From CAYXXZ01 sp964469165 (GTDB taxonomy: Bacteria > Pseudomonadota > Gammaproteobacteria > Pseudomonadales > Porticoccaceae): a DNA stretch of 13,958 nt. This document shows positions 6,414-12,036 of this stretch, piece by piece (position 1 is the first letter of the stretch; every line of letters starts with the position of its first letter). A program made the position numbers and the translations under genes. Location: positions 1 to 13,958 of the forward strand of contig CAYXXZ010000082.1 of NCBI GenBank assembly GCA_964469165.1. The letters run 5' to 3'. The notes beneath the pieces are model-generated. The model was not told the origin of the DNA. It saw only the letters and a list, made by a program, of their open reading frames with translations, and searched no databases.

Positions 6414-7505
6414 CTAAACAATCGCCCCCGACGGCACGTCGACGATGGCGGCATCGGAAACCTGGTGGTAGTAGGAAACGCCATCCGGCCCCTGCTCGCG
6501 CACGATCATCTGGCGCTGCAACAGGTAATTGAGATGGGCGACCGACTCACCGATAGCGATGACCTTGACCTCGCTGTCGACGTTGCGCTTGAACAGCGTC
6601 GCAAAGCACTCGATGGCGGTTCTCGGCTCACTGAGGTAGTTGTACAGGCGGTCGAGCGCCAGCACGTGGCCCTGGATCAGTTGGTTGAGGCGGGTGTGCA
6701 GCCCCAGGAAGGGGTCCTGGTGCGCGGGCAATACAAGCAGATCGGAAGGCAGCAGATTCAGAAGTCGGCGGCAGGAATTGAGCCAGTCCGACAGCGGATC
6801 GCCCTGGGGCTCGGTGGGCCAGACGCTGATATTCGACGTGATTCTGGGAATGACCTGATCCCCCGAAATCAGCAGTTTGGAGGCAGGACAATAGAGACAC
6901 ACATGTTCAGGCGAATGGCCGTTGCCTGTCACCACCTGCCAGTAGCGGTCATTGATCAGAATGGTCTCGCGATCCTGGAGGCGGCGGAAGCTATCCGGCA
7001 GTTCTGAAACCCAGCGGCCAAAGTTGCCAAAATGCTTCTTGTAGGTTTCGAGCTCCTCATGGGGCATACCCGCGGAACGGTAGAAATCCAGCGCCGCCTT
7101 GGGTGCCTGGCGCCCGGTGTCCGCCACCAGGTTGCGGCACATCAGGTACTCTTCCCGCGAAATCCACAGTTCACAATCGAACTTGCGGGTCAACCAGCCG
7201 GCCAGGCCGATGTGGTCCGGGTGCATGTGGGTCACGATGACCCTTTTCACCTTGCGACCCCCGAAGTGATTTCTGATGACGGCCTCCCAGATTTCCTCGC
7301 TGGCCGGCAAGTTGAGGCCGGTGTCCACCACCGTCCAGCCGTCGCCGTCTTCGAGGAGCCAGAGGTTGATACGCTGCAGCACCATCGGCAGCGGCATGCT
7401 CATCCAGTAAACGCCGTCTGCCACTTGCTTGATATCACCTGTGTCGGGCGCCTGGTCTCTGCCGAAAGGGTATATCAGCCCCCGAAAGGTGTCTTTCTCT
7501 GTCAT
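6414..7505 (-). CDS. Metallo-beta-lactamase-fold hydrolase with C-terminal winged-helix-like domain
   Basis: This 363-residue protein carries a complete MBL dinuclear metal site: HMHPDH at 93-98 (H93, H95, D97, H98), GHSPEH with H197, the bridging D216 in ISGDQ, and H262 in LPAHQDP. After residue 270 a helical tail with the segment AHLNYLLQRQMI resembles the winged-helix domain that follows some MBL hydrolases (LACTB2-like). The substrate is unknown. The HAGxxD-type C-terminal domain of glyoxalase II is absent, so this is not GloB, although gloB neighbours mltD in other gammaproteobacteria. The ATG at 7505 is preferred: it lies just before the conserved start of the domain. The frame stays open upstream to about 7985, but that part overlaps the mltD promoter and coding region and does not look like protein. 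Divergent from mltD. Confidence 0.9.
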   Translation of the reverse strand: MTEKDTFRGLIYPFGRDQAPDTGDIKQVADGVYWMSMPLPMVLQRINLWLLEDGDGWTVVDTGLNLPASEEIWEAVIRNHFGGRKVKRVIVTHMHPDHIGLAGWLTRKFDCELWISREEYLMCRNLVADTGRQAPKAALDFYRSAGMPHEELETYKKHFGNFGRWVSELPDSFRRLQDRETILINDRYWQVVTGNGHSPEHVCLYCPASKLLISGDQVIPRITSNISVWPTEPQGDPLSDWLNSCRRLLNLLPSDLLVLPAHQDPFLGLHTRLNQLIQGHVLALDRLYNYLSEPRTAIECFATLFKRNVDSEVKVIAIGESVAHLNYLLQRQMIVREQGPDGVSYYHQVSDAAIVDVPSGAIV

Positions 7506-7611
7506 GCTGGATCCATTATTCAGTGTTTTGTCGAACAGCAACCTTAACCCAATCGCCGCAGTGAATGAAATAGGCGCTGGCGCCACAGAATAACCCTGTC
7601 GCTTCAGGGGG

Positions 7612-7640
7612 TTTACCATCCCTTCCCACCGGGTTAGAAT
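7612..7640 (+). promoter_or_regulatory. Candidate sigma-70 promoter of mltD
   Basis: TTTACC (7612-7617), a 17-nt spacer and TAGAAT (7635-7640) lie 28 nt upstream of the mltD ATG, predicting a short leader of roughly 20 nt. The 163-bp gap 7506-7668 between the divergent ATGs must also hold the MBL promoter, for which I see no convincing -10/-35 pair. Confidence 0.5.
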
Positions 7641-7668
7641 CCGGTGCCCCCAAAGACAGAACCTTTGC

Positions 7669-9228
7669 ATGAAGCTACCCAAATTGACTTCAACGGCGGT
7701 TGTGCTATTCGTCCTCAGTGGCTGTGCCCAGCAGCAACAGCTTTCTGAAAACACCTCCGCAACCGGCCCTACGGAAAGGCCATTTGAACGAAAGCAAGTA
7801 AGCTCCGCAAAGAAAACCGCCAAATCGACCGCCTCCCGCGCAGACAAGAAAGGCAAGAAAAGCGGCTCCGCCGCTAACACCTCCGCCCAGGGTGATGTCT
7901 GGCGAGTCATCAAGAATGAGCTGGCCTTCGCCCACGACGTCCCCGACCGCAAGATTTCCGAACAGCTGACCTGGCTCGAAGGCAACCAGGCTTACTTCGA
8001 CAACACCCTCGGCCGCGCCAATCTCTACCTCCCCTATGTCGTCGACAAAGTCGTTTCCGCGGGACTGCCCGCCGAAGTGGCACTTCTGCCCTTCGTGGAA
8101 AGCGCCTACAACCCCTTTGCCGTCTCGCCGGGCGGCGCCGCCGGTCTGTGGCAGTTCATCCCGTCCACCGGCGAGTTGTTCGGCCTGGAGCGCAACGCCT
8201 GGTTCGAGGGGCGTCGCGACCTGGTCGAGTCCACCGATGCCGCCATTCGCTACATCCAGATTCTCAACGAGCAGTTCAAAGGTGACTGGCTGCTGACCTT
8301 TGCCGCCTACAACAGCGGTCCCGGCACCGTGCAGCGCGCCATCGAAGCCAATCAGCGCAGGGGCCTGGGCACGGATTTCTGGTCCTTGAATCTACCCCAC
8401 CAGACGGTCGCCTATGTACCCCGGCTCGTGGCGCTGTCCAAGGTGATCACAGACCCCGAGAGCTACGGCATCGATCGGATGCATATCCCCGCAACACCGA
8501 GCTTCGAGGTCGTCGAGTTGGATACCCCCGTCGACCTTGCCCAAGCTGCGCGCATCATGGGCGTGGCCGCGGAGGACATCCAGAAGCTGAATCCCGGTTA
8601 CACCCGCTCGGTGACCCCGCCCACCGGGCCATCGCGGATCGTGCTGCCCATCGACAAGAAGGAAGATTTTCTCAGCCAGCTCAGTACGCTCCCGCAGGCT
8701 TCGCTCACACCGCGACAAGAATACGTGGTCAAGCAGGGCGACACCCTTGGCGCCATTGCACGCCGCCAGGGCGCCACGGTACAGGAACTCACGGTGCTCA
8801 ACGGCCTCTCCACGAGCTCGGTACTGCGCATCGGCCAGGTTTTGCGCCTGCCCGGCGCGGCCCCTGTCGCGGTAGCGGCGCCCAAACCTCCCGCAGCGAT
8901 AGCCTCTTCCTACAAAGTGAAGGAAGGAGACAGCCTGTGGTCCATCGCTCACGCACACCATATTTCCACCCGCGACCTGCTGGCGTGGAACGGTCTTGCG
9001 CCGAACTCGGTCATCCGACCTGGCCAGATCCTCAAATTCGAGACCCATGCAAGCGCTGCGTCCGAGAAGGAGAATATCAGCAACTACGAGGTCAAGCGCG
9101 GCGACTCGCTCTACAACATCGCCAGGCAGTTTCGGGTTCCGGTAAAGGATTTGTTGGCGTGGAACGAGCTGAACTCCCGGGCCACCATCCGGCCCGGACA
9201 ACAGCTCAAGATATATCGCAGCAACTGA
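7669..9228 (+). CDS. mltD: MltD, membrane-bound lytic murein transglycosylase with three LysM repeats
   Basis: This 519-residue outer-membrane lipoprotein cleaves the MurNAc-GlcNAc bond of peptidoglycan, leaving 1,6-anhydro ends. The signal peptide ends in the lipobox LSGC (Cys19). Ala follows the cysteine, which favours outer-membrane sorting. A Lys/Ser/Ala-rich linker (about 30-75) leads to the SLT/GH23 catalytic domain (about 115-260). That domain has LLPFVESAYNP with catalytic Glu144, GAAGLWQFIPSTG at 156-168, and the AAYNSGPGTV motif at 212-221. A degenerate LysM-like segment lies near 285-328. Three clear LysM domains, which bind glycan, follow at about 351-394, 415-457 and 473-515. The E. 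coli protein is shorter with fewer LysM repeats. It stands alone on the plus strand with its own promoter and an intrinsic terminator (9284-9308). Confidence 0.95.
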   Translation: MKLPKLTSTAVVLFVLSGCAQQQQLSENTSATGPTERPFERKQVSSAKKTAKSTASRADKKGKKSGSAANTSAQGDVWRVIKNELAFAHDVPDRKISEQLTWLEGNQAYFDNTLGRANLYLPYVVDKVVSAGLPAEVALLPFVESAYNPFAVSPGGAAGLWQFIPSTGELFGLERNAWFEGRRDLVESTDAAIRYIQILNEQFKGDWLLTFAAYNSGPGTVQRAIEANQRRGLGTDFWSLNLPHQTVAYVPRLVALSKVITDPESYGIDRMHIPATPSFEVVELDTPVDLAQAARIMGVAAEDIQKLNPGYTRSVTPPTGPSRIVLPIDKKEDFLSQLSTLPQASLTPRQEYVVKQGDTLGAIARRQGATVQELTVLNGLSTSSVLRIGQVLRLPGAAPVAVAAPKPPAAIASSYKVKEGDSLWSIAHAHHISTRDLLAWNGLAPNSVIRPGQILKFETHASAASEKENISNYEVKRGDSLYNIARQFRVPVKDLLAWNELNSRATIRPGQQLKIYRSN

Positions 9229-9253
9229 GGTTTATTGGCAAACGCCGGACGCC

Positions 9254-9277
9254 GGGCAGTTCATGAACTGCCCCTAC
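9254..9277. repeat. GTAG-type palindromic repeat (REP-like), copy 2
   Basis: A 20-bp perfect palindrome (gggcagttcatgaactgccc, 9254-9273) is followed by CTAC, so the minus strand reads GTAG plus hairpin, exactly as in copy 1 at 234-260 and in the same orientation. The two copies differ by a compensating A-T to G-C pair in the stem. It lies 26 nt after the mltD stop, just before the terminator. Confidence 0.8.
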
Positions 9278-9283
9278 GAGAAA

Positions 9284-9308
9284 GGGAGGCAGTGTGCCTC
9301 TCTTTTTT
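9284..9308 (+). terminator. Rho-independent terminator of mltD
   Basis: GAGGCA (9286-9291) pairs with TGCCTC (9295-9300) across a GTG loop, extended by a G-T and a G-C pair to 8 bp (9284-9302). A run of six T follows (9303-9308). This is a well-formed intrinsic terminator on the plus strand, 56 nt after the mltD stop. Confidence 0.8.
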
Positions 9309-9319
9309 ATTGTAGATCC

Positions 9320-9339
9320 GGGTTGGGGTTGGGGTTGGG
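9320..9339 (+). other. G-quadruplex motif (TTGGGG tract)
   Basis: Four G-runs spaced by TT (G3T2G4T2G4T2G3) form a textbook quadruplex motif on the plus strand, directly after the mltD terminator and just before the long inverted repeat. It resembles a telomere-like TTGGGG microsatellite; on the minus strand, the sense strand for ppiD read-through, it is C-rich. Confidence 0.7.
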
Positions 9340-9343
9340 ATTT

Positions 9344-9617
9344 GAGCTATAAGCTGTAAGCTCTAAGTTGAACTCTGGAAGAACTCGGTGCTCCCGGAGC
9401 CCCTGCTTAGCTGACTTTGCCGCCTCAAAGAGCCTTGCAGGAGCCTGCCTGCAGGCGACACAGATCGGTACACAGAGCACGGTCGCCTGCAGGCAGGCTC
9501 CTACACGAGATTATGAACATGCTATAAGGTTGTAGCCTGAATTTCCGACTACTGTGTAAGCTCCGGGCGAGAGCAGTTCTTCCAAAGCTCCGGCTTAAAG
9601 CTTACGGCTTAAAGCTC
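9344..9617. repeat. Long inverted-repeat element (MITE-like) in the mltD/ppiD convergent gap
   Basis: The left arm (9344-9399) and the reverse complement of the right arm (9561-9617) align over about 56 nt with about 42 identities and one gap. The most conserved blocks are GTAAGCT, TGGAAGAACT and CCCGGAG. The first 29 nt of the left arm (9345-9373) match perfectly, inverted, at 2663-2691. The 161-nt centre holds a separate REP pair (9439-9504). No open frame of interest lies inside. The element fills most of the 400-nt gap between the converging genes mltD and ppiD. Confidence 0.75.
9439..9504. repeat. REP pair: 21-nt perfect inverted repeat
   Basis: AGGAGCCTGCCTGCAGGCGAC at 9439-9459 (first 20: aggagcctgcctgcaggcga) is perfectly complementary to 9482-9502, with a 22-nt loop. 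Each arm contains its own GCCTGCAGGC palindrome. The right unit begins with GTAG on the minus strand (9504-9501); the left has GCAG instead. This is the layout of an inverted REP doublet (BIME), nested in the larger inverted repeat 9344-9617. Confidence 0.8.
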
Positions 9618-9628
9618 ACATCACCTCC

Positions 9629-11503
9629 TCAACGCAGCTTGATCTTCGCGTCTTCCTCCAGGCTCTCGACATACGCCTGCAGCTCTCGCGTGGCCTGCTG
9701 TCTGGTGAGTGACTGGCGCAAGGCTGCCGCGTCCTCGGCGGAAAGGTCTGCGCTGGAAACGTCGACGCTTTCTGTCAGTGTGTAGACCAAATACTGGTCG
9801 CCTGCCCTGACGATACCGCTCACCGGCAGCTGCGCGCTCGATGGATGGCCAAATACGCTTTCGATCAACTCGGGCTGTGCGCGCATGTCGAATCGGGTCG
9901 CGCCTTCAACGGTCTGCACGTCGAGGTCTTCTTCGCCAACCGCATCGGCAAGCGCCTGGCCAGCTTCGATTTTCGCCAGTAAAGCGGCGGCCGCATCATC
10001 CGCGAGTTGTCGCGCCTGCTCGCTGCGCAGCGCGGCTTCGATACGTGTCCTGACTTCAGCCAGCTCGGGAAGATGTTCGGGCTGGAGTTCCTTGAGCTTG
10101 ACGACCACGTAGTGCTGCTCACCCACACTGAGTACGTCGCTGGCGTAGCCGTGTTCGAGGACATCCTCTTCGAAGGTAGCATTTACCACCTGAGGGTAGC
10201 GGGCAATGCCGCTGCCACCGGTTGCCGGGAACGGCTCCGATAGTTTCGCTTCCAGGCCCAGGGTGCTGGCGGCATGCTCGAGTGAATCCACGTTGAAGGT
10301 CTCTTCCTTGAGCCTTTCGAGATACAGCGCCATCTTCTCGCCAGCCTGCTCGGCGCGGATCTGCTGCTCCAGGGCGGGGCGCTGCTCCTCGAAGACCAGC
10401 GCCTGCGCCTGGCTCTTGTCGAGAACCTTGATGAAATGTGTACCGCTTGCCGTCTCAACAGGGTCCGTCAATTGACCGACATCGACACCCTCGAGTGCGG
10501 CGGCAAATCCTTCCGGCAGGCTTTCCACGGTAAAGGTACCGAGGTCGCCACCGGCCTCGGCACTGCCGAAGTCGTCGCTGTATTCCTGCGCCAGCGCCGT
10601 GAATTCTTCTCCCGCCGCCAGTTTTTGCGAAATTTCGTCAATTTTCTGCTGGTTGCCGTCGTCTTTCTCCGCTGCGACAAGAATATGCGCCAGATGCCAG
10701 CTGGCACCGGCATTTTCGGCATCCTGCTGCATGGCAGCGAAGCGATCCCGAAGGACTGTTTCGTCCACTTCGACAAACTGCTCGATGACTTCGGGGGTCA
10801 GCTCGATGTATTCCACCACGACCTTGTCCGGCTCGCGGAATTCCTCGCGCCGGGCTTCGTAGTAAGCGGCAATCTCGTCGTCGCTGACGTCCACCTGCCC
10901 GGCAAAACGCGAAAGCGGCAGCGAGACATAGCTGTAGGAACGCTCCTGCAGCAAGATGCGGCTGAAAGCCTGCGCCTGCGGCTCGCTCACCAGCGCGCTC
11001 ATTTGCAGGCCGACGCTCAGCTGATTGGCGAGCATCTCGTCCATGACCACCTGGCGATAGCCGATGGGCGTGAAACCCAGACGCGCCAGCTGATACTCGT
11101 ATTGGCCGCGATCGAAGCGCCCGCCACTCTGAAATGCCTCGTTGCCGAGGATCATTTCGTTGAAGGTGTCGTGAGAAACCGCCATGCCCTGCTCCTGAGC
11201 GGTCAGTGTCAGCAGTGCTCCGCGCACGAGCTGATCGATGACGGGCTTTCTCAACTGGTCGTCGCCGAGCATGGTCGGATCGATGTCAGCGAAGCGACTG
11301 AGCAATGCCTGGCGCTGCATTTCCATGCCACGGGTAACATCCAGCTCGGAAATCTTCTTGCCGTTGACCGTTACCGCGGTGCTGGAGGATCCGCCTGAAA
11401 CAAAAAGCGATTCAACGCCCCAGAATGCAAACGGAATGATAAGAATGGCTACAAGGATGAAGGCGGTAGTGCCTCGGAGTTTGTCGCGAAATTCTTGCAG
11501 CAT
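9629..11503 (-). CDS. ppiD: PpiD, membrane-anchored periplasmic chaperone / parvulin-type peptidyl-prolyl isomerase
   Basis: This 624-residue protein matches E. coli PpiD in length. A short cytoplasmic start (MLQEFRDKLRG) is followed by a single membrane anchor (about 13-31) and a large periplasmic part. That part has a SurA/PpiD-type N-terminal chaperone region (about 40-185), the parvulin domain (about 266-362, beginning WHLAHILVA and containing the GGDLGTF motif at 318-324), and a C-terminal chaperone region. The family assists folding of secreted and outer-membrane proteins as they leave the Sec translocon (SecYEG-YfgM in E. coli). The parvulin domain in PpiD is often weakly active or inactive; I cannot judge that here. 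The ATG at 11503 has a GAAGGA ribosome-binding site. The gene lies 97 nt after hupB beyond a terminator, so it needs read-through or a promoter I cannot place. Confidence 0.95.
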   Translation of the reverse strand: MLQEFRDKLRGTTAFILVAILIIPFAFWGVESLFVSGGSSSTAVTVNGKKISELDVTRGMEMQRQALLSRFADIDPTMLGDDQLRKPVIDQLVRGALLTLTAQEQGMAVSHDTFNEMILGNEAFQSGGRFDRGQYEYQLARLGFTPIGYRQVVMDEMLANQLSVGLQMSALVSEPQAQAFSRILLQERSYSYVSLPLSRFAGQVDVSDDEIAAYYEARREEFREPDKVVVEYIELTPEVIEQFVEVDETVLRDRFAAMQQDAENAGASWHLAHILVAAEKDDGNQQKIDEISQKLAAGEEFTALAQEYSDDFGSAEAGGDLGTFTVESLPEGFAAALEGVDVGQLTDPVETASGTHFIKVLDKSQAQALVFEEQRPALEQQIRAEQAGEKMALYLERLKEETFNVDSLEHAASTLGLEAKLSEPFPATGGSGIARYPQVVNATFEEDVLEHGYASDVLSVGEQHYVVVKLKELQPEHLPELAEVRTRIEAALRSEQARQLADDAAAALLAKIEAGQALADAVGEEDLDVQTVEGATRFDMRAQPELIESVFGHPSSAQLPVSGIVRAGDQYLVYTLTESVDVSSADLSAEDAAALRQSLTRQQATRELQAYVESLEEDAKIKLR

Positions 11504-11547
11504 TTATTTGTCCTTCAGGGACTCAGGGTGTGCTTTATTGCAGTATC

Positions 11548-11573
11548 AAAAAGGGCGCACCTGGATGCGCCCT
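11548..11573 (-). terminator. Rho-independent terminator of hupB
   Basis: On the minus strand AGGGCGCA (11573-11566) pairs perfectly with TGCGCCCT (11559-11552) across a 6-nt loop. Five T (11552-11548) lie at and after the base of the stem. It sits 27 nt after the hupB stop and 44 nt before the ppiD start, so it would separate hupB from ppiD or attenuate ppiD. Confidence 0.8.
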
Positions 11574-11600
11574 GCGTGGAGGCGGCGGAAACGTCGCCTC

Positions 11601-11876
11601 TTATTCGTTGACGGCATCTCGCAGCGCCTTGCCCGCCTTGAAGCCGGGTACATTGGCGGCGGCGATTTGAATTTCCTTGCCGGTTTGCGGATTCCTTCCG
11701 GTGCGGGCGGGGCGATGTTTGACGGAGAAGGTGCCAAAACCGACCAGGGAAACCTGATCACCCTTCTTCAGCGCGCCGGTGATCGCCTCGATTACGGAAT
11801 CCAGAGCCTTGCCAGCTGCGGCCTTGGAGATGTCAGCGCCATCAGCAATGGCATCAATCAACTCTGATTTATTCAC
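11601..11876 (-). CDS. hupB: HU-beta, nucleoid-associated DNA-binding protein
   Basis: This 91-residue protein has the full length and sequence of bacterial HU. Two N-terminal helices (MNKSELIDAIADGADISKAA, 1-20) form the dimer body. The VSLVGFGTFSV strand pair follows (43-53). The DNA-gripping arm carries RPARTGRNPQTGKEI (55-69), with the intercalating proline in the conserved RNPQTG turn, and a C-terminal helix completes the fold. HU dimers bend DNA and shape the nucleoid. The start is a GTG at 11876 with AAGGGG 6 nt upstream. It lies between lon and ppiD, the order known from other gammaproteobacteria, and has its own promoter (11973-12002) and terminator (11548-11573), so it is probably expressed mainly as a single gene. 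Confidence 0.98.
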   Translation of the reverse strand: MNKSELIDAIADGADISKAAAGKALDSVIEAITGALKKGDQVSLVGFGTFSVKHRPARTGRNPQTGKEIQIAAANVPGFKAGKALRDAVNE

Positions 11877-11933
11877 ACTTTACCCCTTGTTGTTTAGTTA
11901 ACCTTGCCAGCTGTGAGCCAGCGCCACTTACAA

Positions 11934-11977
11934 ATAAAACCCGCCAGCGAGGGGCCGGCACAGCAAAGCGGTTTTAT
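11934..11977 (-). terminator. Candidate terminator of lon, overlapping the hupB promoter
   Basis: On the minus strand ATAAAACC (11977-11970) is perfectly complementary to GGTTTTAT (11941-11934). Pairing is extended inward by GC/GC past a one-base bulge, and GGGTTTTATTT follows. It lies about 60 nt after the lon stop. The 3' arm resembles the GGCGGGTTTT end of many intrinsic terminators, but the loop is long (about 24 nt). Confidence 0.4.
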
Positions 11978-12002
11978 ACCAACCGCCCCCCGACCCGGTC
12001 AA
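11973..12002 (-). promoter_or_regulatory. Candidate sigma-70 promoter of hupB
   Basis: On the minus strand TTGACC (12002-11997) and TATAAA (11978-11973) are separated by 18 nt, the best sigma-70 match in the window. Transcription would start near 11966, giving a leader of about 90 nt before the hupB GTG. The -10 box overlaps one arm of the inverted repeat 11934-11977. Confidence 0.6.
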
Positions 12003-12036
12003 GTCCGATTCCCATTTAATGGCTATTTATCGGAAA

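Noticed and set aside
7627..7652. tRNA T-arm-like sequence (ACCGG GTTAGAAT CCGGT then GCCCCCA) upstream of mltD
   Set aside because: The loop is 8 nt and reads TTAGAAT instead of TTCGAAT, and no acceptor, D or anticodon arm can be found in the preceding 70 nt. It overlaps a better-supported -10 box.
7506..7985. N-terminal extension of the MBL hydrolase by up to 160 residues
   Set aside because: The frame is open but overlaps the mltD promoter and its first 300 bases antisense. Its sequence does not look like protein, and the MBL domain begins right after the ATG at 7505.
9229..9628. Possible CRISPR array or small-RNA gene in the repeat-rich gap
   Set aside because: The repeats are inverted pairs of different families, not evenly spaced direct repeats. 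No promoter for a separate RNA gene is visible.
10436..11398. 320-codon plus-strand open frame opposite ppiD
   Set aside because: It lies entirely antisense to a full-length, well-recognised ppiD and shows no protein-family features.
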